Source of the DNA: Chrysochromulina tobinii
Lineage: Eukaryota; Haptophyta; Prymnesiales; Chrysochromulinaceae
Length of the DNA: 28,497 bases
Direction of reading: 5' to 3'
Assembly (NCBI GenBank): GCA_001275005.1
Contig: JWZX01003228.1
Coordinates: 1 to 28,497, forward strand
Positions 1 to 8,651 of the stretch are shown piece after piece; positions within the stretch are counted from its first letter, which is position 1, and each line of letters opens with the position of its first letter. Position numbers and translations under genes: made by a program. The notes under the pieces were generated by a model, which saw only the letters and a list, made by a program, of their open reading frames with translations, made no database searches and was not told the DNA's origin.

Positions 1-974
1 GACTCGGGCGCTAGCATGCTATTGAGCAGATCCGTGAGCTGGGACGAGAATCGGCTCTTCCCCATCATGTGGTTTGACACGTTGCAGTGCGCGTTGTGGA
101 CGAATCTCTCGAAGTGGGCTCCCATGCGCGGATCAGCGTTCACCTGCGTGTGAGTCCACGGCGGGCTCTTGTTGGCCAATGTGTACAGGCACACGCCGAG
201 CGCGAACACGTCCGCTTTGCACCCGTCGTAGGGCAGCGCGGTGTGCATCTCGGGCGCCATGTACGTCTCTGTGCCGCACGGTCCGCAGCGCAGCTGTCCA
301 ATGTTGGGGCCTGCTTCGGCAAATCCGAAGTCGAGGAGGCGCGCTCGCTCAGACGGCGGTACGCCCGCGGCAGCGGCGGCCAGCTTGACATTCTCGAGCT
401 TGAGGTCGAGATGGCACACGCCCATGCTATGCAGGTGGGCGACCGCGCGGACGAGCCCTGCCATGACGCCGCGCACGTCGGACTCGGCCGGCCGTTTATT
501 GACCGAATCGCGCCCACTCCACCACTCGGGCCCATCCTCCATGAGCCAGTCGAAGAGCTCCTTGCCTTCGATGCACTCGAAGACGAGGACCGCGATCTCG
601 ATTGCGTCCATGGGCGCGACGAACCGCCCATTGCGAAAGGTTCGGAAAACGGATTTCGGAAAGGGCCGCTCAGGGTCGAGCGACTCTGCAAGATGCGTCA
701 TCGGCAGCTCCGTCGAAGACATGGAAGGGTAATAGTCGAAGAGGCGAACGACGTTGGCGTGCGGCTGAATATGCTGCAGCACCAGCTCGCCGCCTACTCG
801 GAGCGGCTCTCCAGGCGCCTTGAAGATCAGCTTGAGGGCGACGGTCGTGTTTTGCTGGAGGTCGACCGCACGGCACACGATGCCAAAGGCGCCCGATCCT
901 AAGATGTCGATTTTGCCTGTGCTATCCGCCACCAGCTGGTAGCGGCCACCGAGCGGCGCTCCAGCGGCGGCCAT
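1..974 (-). CDS. Protein kinase, C-terminal end cut by window edge
   Basis: An open frame of 324 codons runs from an ATG at 974 (good GCCATGG context) to the window edge with no stop, so the 3' end lies outside. Kinase landmarks appear in order: glycine loop LGSGAFGIV (about residues 25-33), the ATP-binding lysine in VALK (K48), catalytic loop HLDLKLEN (188-195), DFG (215-217) and APE (240-242), then subdomains X-XI. It should phosphorylate Ser/Thr residues; the substrate is unknown. The catalytic loop reads HLD rather than HRD, so this is a non-RD kinase, which usually means activation-loop phosphorylation is not required. A roughly 35-residue insertion follows the C-helix region (about residues 85-120). 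I cannot assign a subfamily; it has some CAMK/SNF1-like flavour. The next gene starts divergently at 1328. Confidence 0.9.
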   Translation of the reverse strand, partial: MAAAGAPLGGRYQLVADSTGKIDILGSGAFGIVCRAVDLQQNTTVALKLIFKAPGEPLRVGGELVLQHIQPHANVVRLFDYYPSMSSTELPMTHLAESLDPERPFPKSVFRTFRNGRFVAPMDAIEIAVLVFECIEGKELFDWLMEDGPEWWSGRDSVNKRPAESDVRGVMAGLVRAVAHLHSMGVCHLDLKLENVKLAAAAAGVPPSERARLLDFGFAEAGPNIGQLRCGPCGTETYMAPEMHTALPYDGCKADVFALGVCLYTLANKSPPWTHTQVNADPRMGAHFERFVHNAHCNVSNHMMGKSRFSSQLTDLLNSMLAPE

Positions 975-1327
975 GGCCGTGCCCCTTGGCGGCGGCAGAG
1001 GAGGGAGTCCGTGGAGCCCAGTTGGCGGCGGTGACATTCGGCAACAACGCGAGCTTGGTCCCTGCGCTCGCTCTTCTGTCGCGTGAAAGCGAGCGTGCCT
1101 CTTCTGCCTTGCACTTCTGCCTGGGACTTGTGGGGAAAATATGTGCGGACGACGTACGGGTTTTCAGAGCGCTGATCGACGTATTCGCATACTCTTTCCA
1201 TTTCTATAAGTTCCTCCTAATGCATGCATCTGGGAATTTCCTACTTTGACTGCACCAATCCATCGATGGGCAACACCACAATTATGAATCAGGGTCACGA
1301 GCTCTTGTCTCCGGCGTCACTCCACAA
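975..1327. promoter_or_regulatory. Divergent intergenic region, kinase / EF-hand gene
   Basis: This 353-bp interval separates two genes transcribed away from each other, so it should hold both promoters. I see a CCAAT box at 1255-1260 and a TATA-like CTATAAG at 1204-1210, both on the + strand and both upstream of the EF-hand gene. These are weak, common motifs; the promoter role is inferred from position. A short ATG frame beginning at 1266 is out of frame with the downstream gene. Confidence 0.35.
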
Positions 1328-3285
1328 ATGGTATTGCCCGAGTACGAGCTTGTCGAGAAGGTGCGTGAGGCCTTCCGCAAGCGCTGCGGACCGGTGCTCA
1401 CGATGGGCGCACTCTTGCGCAACTTTGGCATCATGGATGGACACCGAGACCGGCAATCTCTCTCGTGGCCCGAGTTCTCAATGAGCATGCAGGACGTTGG
1501 CTCGCTCAACGCGCAAGAGATCGGCATGGCCTTCCGCCTCTTCGACCCGGACGCATCGAACTCCATCGGCCAGACCGAGTTCCTCAAGGGTATCCGCGGC
1601 GGGCTCAATGCCGAGCGCAAGGTTCTCGTGCACCAGATCTTCAAGGGACTGAACACGGGCGGCGATGGCAAGATCAGACAAAAGGATATGGAAGTGAAAT
1701 ACAAGGGCGCCGACATTGCCCCGATGATGCGCGCGTTCGGAAACCGCGGCAAGGACGGCGTCATCACGCCCGAGGACTTCGAGGACTGTACGTACCGCCC
1801 CTTGGACAAACTCGTGCACTGCCTGCCTGCCACCTCATGGCTTGCACACCGACGTCCCAGCGGCCGCTTTCCTATACTGGAACGCTCAGAGCCAACTATC
1901 TGTATACGTCGCACACCATCCTTGCGTGTCCGTTAATCGTCACGGACCCTTCAATGCCGTTGTGATCTAAGACGCGGCACATCGTCGCTCACCAGCATCG
2001 CTCGCCAAGTGAGCACGTACTCATGTTGCCTGCTCACCCCCCCAACGCATCGCCCCTTCCCCCTTCGGCACCGGCAGATTACTCTGGCCTCTCGGCCTCC
2101 ATGCCCACGATGGAGGACAACCGCTACTTTGCTCTGATGATGCGCAACACGTGGCACATCCCGAGCGGCGGCGCCCAGGCAGCCAACGCTGTCAACAATG
2201 CCAACTCGCGCGTGCAAGTGACCCACCTCGATGGCACGCAGACCATCGAGAGCATCGACGACAACCTCGGCCTTGACCTCACCGACCAGGCTGCCGTGCT
2301 CAGCAAGCTCAAGAAGCAAGGAATTTGGGACGTTGTCTACGCTGTCGAGCTAAGCGTAGAGATGAGCGGCAACGTGGGCTCAGCTCAAACCCCTAGTGCT
2401 GCTGGTTTTGCACCAAAGCCCGCAGGGCGGCGGGAGAACCCGTCGGGAGAGTTTCGGCCGTGCTCACCGCCCCGGGCCACAACCATGGCCGCCATTCACA
2501 ACTCGAGAGAGATTTACTCTGTGATGGGCGTCAGTGACGGCGCCGACACGTCCCCACTTTCCTACCGGATAGACGGAGTGCGACGCCCCGTGAGTGCATC
2601 GCCAACGCCCTACGGTGGTTTCAGCGCTCCATTCGGCAACGACCTGCAGCCGGCGGGACTGCCGCCTCCGTTGATCGCATCTTACGGGGCCTCGAGAGCC
2701 CCATTCGGCAACACCGTACAGCCGGCGAGGCCGTATCCCGTCTCCCCTCGCATCAATGACAACCACAACTCGAGTGAGATCTATTCCGTGGTGGGGGGCA
2801 ACTCGGCGCGCGCCGGCGCGTCGCCGCCGGGCTACCCGCCGCCCACTGCGCCGCGCGTCGCTCTGTTGACCCCTCCCGATGGGCACGGCCTCCACACCAT
2901 GCGCAAGCGCTCACCCTCGAAACAACGATCGTCGGCTAGCATGGCTCAGGTGATGGGCACGACTCGTAGCGACGTGTACGGCACGCCGCCGCCGACGCCG
3001 GCCGCGCCCTCACAGCAGCCATACACGCCGCCACCGCCGCCGCCAGAGTTCTCTGGGTTGGTGAGCGGTAACTACATCAACTTTGCCACCGCAACACCTC
3101 TGCCGCCGCCGCCTGCAGCGCAGACCGCCTACTACAGCGCGCCACGGCAGACGCCTGAACCTCGTGAGCCCTCGGCGCGAGGTGCAGACCTGACGGCTCT
3201 CGTGAGTCGCCTTCAGATCAACCCAGCTCAGAGTTACCAAGGGGACTATGTGAAGCTGGAGGGAATCCTGAAGAAGCTGGTCTAA
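1328..3285 (+). CDS. Calcyphosine-like EF-hand protein with Pro-rich tail (2 exons)
   Basis: Exons 1328..1787 and 2078..3285 join in phase 1 to give about 555 residues. The splice is strongly supported: it restores DFEDYYSGLSAS, the conserved end of the fourth EF-hand in calcyphosine and flagellar-associated calcyphosine-like proteins. Residues 1-160 hold four EF-hand units. Only the second (DPDASNSIGQTE) has near-canonical ligands; the others lack several acidic residues, so calcium binding may be reduced. Next comes the family's small conserved domain (VTHLDGTQTIESIDDNLGLD, then KLKKQGIWDV near 2308-2334). The remaining 300 or so residues are Pro/Ser/Tyr-rich, with two copies of an NSxEIYSVxG motif (near 2500 and 2767) and two of APFGNxxQPA (near 2628 and 2697). 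The family is often linked to cilia/flagella; that role here is inference. The first in-frame ATG of exon 1 was taken as start. Confidence 0.85.
1788..2077 (+). other. GT-AG intron in calcyphosine-like gene
   Basis: The 290-bp intron begins GTACGT at 1788 and ends CGGCAG at 2077, after a C-rich tract. It interrupts a codon after its first base (T|AT, tyrosine), and splicing recreates the family motif DFEDYYSG. Without splicing, exon 1 continues into an unrelated reading frame that stops near 1936. Confidence 0.85.
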
Positions 3286-3311
3286 AAGTGCCATGCAGGC
3301 CCCAGGGATGG

Positions 3312-3396
3312 TAGCATCGAAGACGGCCTCTGTTTCAACTGACCGACCACGCCACCGTTGCCAGGCAGCTGAAGCAGCAAGGGAATCTGGGACGTC
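3312..3396 (+). pseudogene. Decayed duplicate of calcyphosine-like domain
   Basis: About 84 bp here align end to end with 2251-2334 of the upstream gene. Both begin AGCATCGA; the central block corresponds to LTDxAxV and the end to LKxQGIWDV. A one-base deletion near 3333 and a one-base insertion (GGG for GG) near 3382 break the frame, and a TGA falls inside. Identity by eye is roughly two thirds. I read it as the relic of a tandem copy of the gene. A retired alternative 3' exon is the other option. Confidence 0.55.
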
Positions 3397-3486
3397 AAGG
3401 ATTCGTCAAGGCGGTCTCGCGCGACCCCGTACATGTAGTGAGCAGGGTGGCGTCGAGCCCGTTCTCTAAAATGGGGATCCGGCATG

Positions 3487-3578
3487 GCAGAGAGGAACAG
3501 AAAGGTACACAAAGGCACAGAGAGGCTCGACAGAGAGGCACACAAGGCACAGAGAGGCCCCAGAGAGGCAAGAGAGGG
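3487..3578. repeat. Degenerate AG-rich minisatellite (CACAGAGAGG-like unit)
   Basis: About nine imperfect copies of a 10-base purine-rich unit, CACAGAGAGG with variants such as CACAAAGG and CCAGAGAGG, run head to tail. The stretch is noncoding and sits between convergent genes. Confidence 0.65.
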
Positions 3579-3885
3579 CATGCGTCAGGCGCGGTATGAT
3601 GCGCACACGTGCATGAGGATGTGAGGCATTAGAGCGACGTGAGGCACGCGGGGGCCACACCGCACACGCGGCACACGCACATATTAACCGGGGCGCCACC
3701 GGCACTATCGGTGGACGCGTGTAATGCGCGTCAAGTTATATTTCGTATTACGCACTTGCAGATGCATGTAACGAGAGAGTACGCGAAAAATGTAGAGGGC
3801 GTTAACGAGGGCTTTTCTCTGGTTTCGTGCGCACTAGCCACGAAGCATGAACGTTCCTTTCATAGCCTGATTCGCGTTGCAGCGT

Positions 3886-5637
3886 CTACACCATATTCCA
3901 ACACGAAAGTTTGCCCGAGTACGCACACGTCGTCTTATTGGGAGAGTGGAAGATAGGGCGAGCGCTTGTGGCCGCAGCGGCAGCCAAGGCCGCGGCCACC
4001 ACCTTGCGCGACTCCTGCGTCGTTTGAGGCCTGGGCGTTTGGAAAAAGAGGCCGTCCTGCTGGCGCCGTATGGTCTTGAGCAACGTGCACTGCGTGCCAC
4101 CTGTGATGGCGCCCTTCCAGGGGGGCGCTCTCGAGCCGCCGCCCGCAATCGAGGAGCCCATCGAGGAGCGCACGTCGGTGGCGGGGTGAGCGGTCCCTCG
4201 ATCTCCACCGGGGCCCTCAAGCCACCCTGGCTGTCCTGGCGGTCCACGGGAGACTCGCAGACCAGGCGCAGGCCCCACAAGCCATCCGTCGGCCTGTGAG
4301 CTCGATGCGGGAGAGATGGCAGAGACGTAGCTGCGCAAGGCGAGCTGGCTCGCAGAGGGCAGGACAGACGGCCGACTGCTACTGCTTCGAGTGAGAGCCC
4401 GGCTGCTGCCACTCGCGGGGCTACTCGCGGGGAGTGCAGCCGTGCTCGCCGAGCGCGCTGGCCACGCGCTGCGCTGAGCGTCACGCGACGTCGAGGCTGA
4501 CGCGGCGGTGGCGACGCGCTGTGGTGAGCAATTGCATGCCGAGGCTGACGAGGCGGTGGCGGCGGAGCGCGGCCGCTCACACTGAGACCTCTTCGCTGCA
4601 CTCGGAGCCGTGGCTGATGAACCGGCTTCAGCCATCCCTGCGGTGCCCTGCCCTTGCCGCAAGCTGCACACACCGTATCGGCGAATCTCGTCGGCCGTTG
4701 GAGGCCAATCTTTGATCTCGAGGAGCTTGAAAGAATGCATGCTGGGCAACTCAGGCTGTGGACCCACGCCCAAGGCGGCGCCGCCGCCCACAGAGCGAGG
4801 ATGGTGGGGAGGAGTGTCCGGCTCCAAAAGCTCCACGGGCTCCACTCGCAGCACGAGGTACTGCAGCCGCCGCGAAGGAGCATCGGATCCATTATCGGAT
4901 CCATGGGATCTCGTCTCCAGTGATACCGGGCCAACAAGCGCTACATCACGTGCCGAGAGCTTGCCGCCGAACAGGTGGTCGGTCATGGCTGCAGGAGCTG
5001 TCGGTACGTCGCCCATGTCGCGAGCCTGCCGCTCGTGGAGCCGCTCGTCGGAAGCAAGGCGATCGGACGCGTGCTGCGCTGCCTCACGCCGCTCAGGTGG
5101 TCGATGATTCTCCCTGAGTTGCTGTGCTGTCTGCCTTATATGGACCTCGTCCTCGTTCCAAGGGTCGCGAGCCGCTCGTACTCGAGGGTGTGATTTTGGT
5201 CGTCGGTGTCGACTCTTCTTGGTCGGCGTGGCCTCTGGGACATAGGCGTGGGCCTTGGTCGCTCGAGTGGCCTCATCGTGCTGCACATCGCGATCAGGCA
5301 AGCCATACATTTGCCACAGCTTCTGGCGCTCCATATGCTTGGCAGAGTTTGCAGGATTACTCCCTGCTGCTGTGGTCAGCAGCTCAGCCGAGTCAATCGC
5401 CTGCAAGTCAAAGTCGCCTTCGTGATACAAAAATGAGCGAAGCTTGTGGCCGCGCCATATTGATTGCACCGTCGTGGCCGCTTCCGATAATTTGCGCCAG
5501 GCACGTCGCTTCGCTGCATGCTCGTCGGCGGCTCGCTGAACGATCTGCCTGTTCGAGGCGTGCCGATCCTTGATCTTCATGCGCGCCGCCGCACGGTCGG
5601 CGGCGGTGGGTTCGAGAACGGCGGAAAAGACAGACAT
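3886..5637 (-). CDS. IQ-motif protein, unknown function
   Basis: A 583-residue intronless frame starts at the ATG at 5637 (MSVFSAVLEP). The frame is open 22 codons further upstream but contains no earlier ATG, only a GTG. An IQ motif that fits the consensus exactly, VQSIWRGHKLR, lies at about residues 57-67 within a charged helical N-terminus, so calmodulin or a myosin-light-chain-like protein is the expected partner. The middle is basic and charged. Around residues 315-335 there is a short block, KLLEIKDWPPTADEIRRYG, that looks more ordered than the rest. The C-terminal 230 residues are Ser/Ala/Arg/Pro-rich and probably disordered. No enzyme domain or membrane segment is visible. It is divergent from the PAM-like gene at 6048. 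Confidence 0.7.
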   Translation of the reverse strand: MSVFSAVLEPTAADRAAARMKIKDRHASNRQIVQRAADEHAAKRRAWRKLSEAATTVQSIWRGHKLRSFLYHEGDFDLQAIDSAELLTTAAGSNPANSAKHMERQKLWQMYGLPDRDVQHDEATRATKAHAYVPEATPTKKSRHRRPKSHPRVRAARDPWNEDEVHIRQTAQQLRENHRPPERREAAQHASDRLASDERLHERQARDMGDVPTAPAAMTDHLFGGKLSARDVALVGPVSLETRSHGSDNGSDAPSRRLQYLVLRVEPVELLEPDTPPHHPRSVGGGAALGVGPQPELPSMHSFKLLEIKDWPPTADEIRRYGVCSLRQGQGTAGMAEAGSSATAPSAAKRSQCERPRSAATASSASACNCSPQRVATAASASTSRDAQRSAWPARSASTAALPASSPASGSSRALTRSSSSRPSVLPSASQLALRSYVSAISPASSSQADGWLVGPAPGLRVSRGPPGQPGWLEGPGGDRGTAHPATDVRSSMGSSIAGGGSRAPPWKGAITGGTQCTLLKTIRRQQDGLFFQTPRPQTTQESRKVVAAALAAAAATSARPIFHSPNKTTCAYSGKLSCWNMV

Positions 5638-6047
5638 GCGTGTTTTTGAGCTTTTTGGTAACGGTTCGCGCCGCGAACGGAAAAGCTTAGATGCCGCATG
5701 CACCGGAGCAAATCAACGACCACACCAAGCCATAGGAGGAGAGTCTTAGTCTTCACGCTTACGCGCTCACCCGGTGGGCCTGAGGATGAGTGCGCATGTT
5801 GGCATGTCGTCAAAGGAAGATTCAGAATTTCTCACTCTTCCACGCAACCAAACTGGAGGCCCTCGCCACTCCTCAACACCTGATCCTGCGTGCCCTACCC
5901 CTACCATAGATCCAGGAGGTTCGCGGCCGAGTAGTTTACCGCAAGTTCACACTCTCGAAGTCGTGAACGAAATTCTCGATGCTTTTTCGCCTCCGGGCAT
6001 GCCGCCCGGCGCAAACCTCATGAAAATTCGCACTCAGTCTTTCATTC
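5638..6047. promoter_or_regulatory. Divergent intergenic region with overlapping upstream ORF
   Basis: This 410-bp interval lies between two divergent genes and presumably contains both promoters. It also carries an ORF from the ATG at 5786 to the TGA at 6053-6055 (89 codons, + strand), in another frame, which overlaps the ATG of the PAM-like gene at 6048. The ORF matches nothing I recognise. It could be an inhibitory upstream ORF, or part of an unrecognised 5' exon. Confidence 0.35.
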
Positions 6048-8333
6048 ATGGCTGAAGACCCGGCGGACATCTTGGCGCCACTCGTGGTCAGCGCCCGGAA
6101 CACTTCCATCAGCCATGGAGTGCACCTGAAATGCTTCGGGCCGATTGCTGTGCCAGCCATGGCACGCTCCCTCCGCCGGCTGACGCCACTTGTGCAAAAC
6201 GGCTCCGGCGTGCACCACATGCTCTTATTTGGCGGCCCCGGCGACGCTCCCGAGGCGTACTCTTCCGCGTCCCAAATGTGCTCACACCGATTCCTCTACG
6301 GCTGGGCGCGTGGCTCGCCATCTTCGCGGCCCGACCCGAGCACCTTGGCTGCGCCTCTCGACTTTGGAGCCGATGGCTACTCTGTCGGCCCACGCGAAGG
6401 TGGAGCAATCGGCTGGGTCGCCCTGCAGATCCATTATCAGCAAATGTCACGACACCCGGTGAGCGACGATACTGGTGTCTCGCTCCAGTTTTCGCGGATG
6501 CCGGCGCGCCAGCCGCTGCAAGTCCACCTCATGAGCCTCATGCCAGCCATCCCTCCGGGCGTGGAGATGGACATGTGCCTCACGCATCGCGTGTGGCGAA
6601 GCGGTGCGGTCTTCGGCTTTCGCAACCATGCACACCGCCTCGCTCGTGAAATTTGGAGTGACGTGTATGATGGGTTAACCACTGGGGCGCCACTGCCAGC
6701 CCTTGGCAACCGAAGCGCGCAGGAGCCGCAGCTCATCCAGCTGCTCGAGGCTCCTCGAGCCTTTTCTCGGGGCAGCGCTCTGCAGCTACACTGCAGGTAC
6801 GACTCGCGCGGAGTGTCGGCACCGACGCTGACCGGGCTGGACGAGCGCTTCTCGGAGATGTGCAACCAGTATCTTGTGGCCACGCCAACCCTGAAGATCG
6901 AAGATCAGGTCATGAAACTCGATACCGACGAGGTGTTTGCGCGGAACGCGCACGCGGCGATGGCGGGGTCCGCGATGGCGAGGGCCGCGGACGCAGCGAG
7001 CTCCGCCGCGGCGGGCTCAGCAGTCTCCGCTGGTACGCTCTTTGGCGCGGTGGCTGTGACAGACAGTTGGCCAATCGAGGTCTTTGCGACGCGCGTGGCC
7101 GATGGCGAGCGCCCCGCTGCACTCCTACGGCTGTCGGCGGAGGGCGAGCTGATGGGCGAGCTAGCGCGCGGCCTCCTGCGGCAGCCGAGCGGCATCAGCC
7201 TCGATGAGGATGGCTTCGTGTGGCTTACAGACATCGGCCACGGGGCAGTTTGGCAGCTGCATCCGACGACTGGCCGCGTGCGCGTCTCGCTGCAGCTCCG
7301 GCACGCTCATGCCGAGCAGCACGCTCCCACTGCCGTCGCCGCGTCCCGGCAGCTTGGCGAGGTATTCGTGTGCTTTGGCGGCGAGCACCCATCCGTGGGG
7401 GTCTTCTCCTACTCCGAGGGAATCTACCTGCGCGGTTGGGGTGCAGCGTCCGGCTCGAGCAGCAGTTTGGCTTCGCCACCGACCGGGGGCGCAATTCTTG
7501 TTGGTCGCACTGCAAGTTCGACCTTGCCAGCAGCGCTGCCGAGCATGCGGCAGGCGAGGGAGGCTTGCGGCAACATGATGAGTGCCGATTGGTGCGCGAC
7601 CCGAATCGGGGACTGCCGTGAGAAATACGTAACCGAACGCTGCCGTGCCACGTGCACTGGCTGCAGTTCTGCGATCCGCCAGCCCAGCGGCATAGCGTTG
7701 GATACGGCGCGGCGGCGTGTGTACGTCTCCGACAGCAACAACAGTCGCGTGCACGTCTTCGATGTCCGCGGTGCGCCTGTCACAACCTGGGTCTCGAGCG
7801 TCGGGACCGAGGGCATCGGTGGTGTGCACCGCGACGCGCAGAGCAACGCCGAGATTCGGATGATTGCGCAGTCCATGCCCGCGTGGCGGCGGCGCGTAGC
7901 GGCCATTGCGTACCACGCGTCGCTCGATGTGTTCACGCTCGTCGAGGGCGGCTCGGTGACGCTGCGCTCGCCATCGGGGTGCATCCTCGCGACTTTAATG
8001 CAGCCGAGCTCCGGCCGGTTTGAGGCGCCAACGAGCGCAGTGCTGCTGCCGGCGCGCCATGGCACGCCGCACACCGCCCTGAGCTTAGCCGGCGCCCTTG
8101 AAGGGTTCTTCCTTTTCGTGACGCAAGCGGAGGGACGCGAGCGTGGCCTTCGGCGCTTCAACGTTTCGCTCCTTGTGCCGCCGGACGTCGGCGACCAGGT
8201 ACATGCTGAACAGCAGGAGCATCTGCCGAAGGCCGCGGACGCGGCGGGCGCCGACGCCTCCCTAGCAGCTTCACTTGCTACGAATGACTCCCTAGCGGCT
8301 ATGTACGCTGCTCGCGGTGCAACGGTTCAGTAG
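6048..8333 (+). CDS. PAM-family protein: intact PHM, degenerate PAL propeller, ShKT insert
   Basis: The 761-residue product begins with a peptidylglycine alpha-hydroxylating monooxygenase (PHM) domain, which uses copper and ascorbate to hydroxylate the C-terminal glycine of peptides in the secretory pathway. All copper ligands are visible: H56-H57 in HHMLLFGG, H129 in LQIHY, H194 and H196 in NHAH, and M271 in SEMCNQYL. Residues 325-700 resemble the lyase (PAL) beta-propeller, with NHL-type blades such as PSGISLDEDGFVWLTD. The three PAL zinc histidines appear replaced (S381, S547, T662), and so does the catalytic tyrosine. A six-cysteine ShKT-like module (C507 to C539) sits between blades. The family needs a signal peptide and none is visible; a TGA at 6021 closes the frame upstream. 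An unrecognised 5' exon is therefore likely. No C-terminal membrane anchor is seen. Confidence 0.85.
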   Translation: MAEDPADILAPLVVSARNTSISHGVHLKCFGPIAVPAMARSLRRLTPLVQNGSGVHHMLLFGGPGDAPEAYSSASQMCSHRFLYGWARGSPSSRPDPSTLAAPLDFGADGYSVGPREGGAIGWVALQIHYQQMSRHPVSDDTGVSLQFSRMPARQPLQVHLMSLMPAIPPGVEMDMCLTHRVWRSGAVFGFRNHAHRLAREIWSDVYDGLTTGAPLPALGNRSAQEPQLIQLLEAPRAFSRGSALQLHCRYDSRGVSAPTLTGLDERFSEMCNQYLVATPTLKIEDQVMKLDTDEVFARNAHAAMAGSAMARAADAASSAAAGSAVSAGTLFGAVAVTDSWPIEVFATRVADGERPAALLRLSAEGELMGELARGLLRQPSGISLDEDGFVWLTDIGHGAVWQLHPTTGRVRVSLQLRHAHAEQHAPTAVAASRQLGEVFVCFGGEHPSVGVFSYSEGIYLRGWGAASGSSSSLASPPTGGAILVGRTASSTLPAALPSMRQAREACGNMMSADWCATRIGDCREKYVTERCRATCTGCSSAIRQPSGIALDTARRRVYVSDSNNSRVHVFDVRGAPVTTWVSSVGTEGIGGVHRDAQSNAEIRMIAQSMPAWRRRVAAIAYHASLDVFTLVEGGSVTLRSPSGCILATLMQPSSGRFEAPTSAVLLPARHGTPHTALSLAGALEGFFLFVTQAEGRERGLRRFNVSLLVPPDVGDQVHAEQQEHLPKAADAAGADASLAASLATNDSLAAMYAARGATVQ

Positions 8334-8651
8334 ACTGAGAATCGGAGAGAGAGGGTGACTGCTTCCGGTTCCGCCTTCCCTATTGCATACATTGAGTTTG
8401 AGAATCATCTATAGGCGCGATCTTCTTAATCGGACCCAAAATGGTATCGATGGACATGGAGGGAGGAATTCTTTCTGCATTCTGTGGATTCACACACTAC
8501 CCCCACCACCTGATTTTGAACTGAGTGATCTTCGGATCACACGTGCCGGAACACCCATTAGTGCTTTCTAGTTCCTACGAGGCGCTCACTGCGACGCGCG
8601 GGAAGAGAACGTCTTCACTGCACGTCTTCACGCGTTGCTCCCTCTCTTCAT
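8334..8651. other. Intergenic region, no gene seen
   Basis: This 318-bp gap separates the PAM-like gene and the small signal-peptide gene, both on the + strand. It is more AT-rich than its neighbours. I find no ORF, RNA or clear repeat in it. It presumably holds the 3' UTR of one gene and the promoter of the next. Confidence 0.5.

Larger units (their letters stand above)
3286..3885. other. Convergent intergenic region
   Basis: This 600-bp gap lies between the 3' ends of the EF-hand gene (+) and the IQ-motif gene (-). It holds a decayed copy of part of the EF-hand gene (3312-3396) and a minisatellite-like stretch (3487-3578), listed separately. From about 3720 to 3885 the base composition is more AT-rich and I see no gene. 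Confidence 0.6.

Noticed and set aside
87-902. 271-codon + strand ORF
   Set aside because: It is the antisense shadow of the kinase, whose own frame shows all catalytic motifs. GC-rich codons keep the opposite strand open.
1224-1484. Short ORF with MGNTT start (myristoylation-like)
   Set aside because: It is out of frame with the EF-hand gene and has no conserved content past its overlap.
5638-5703. 22 extra residues at the IQ-protein N-terminus
   Set aside because: The extension begins with GTG; the first in-frame ATG is at 5637.
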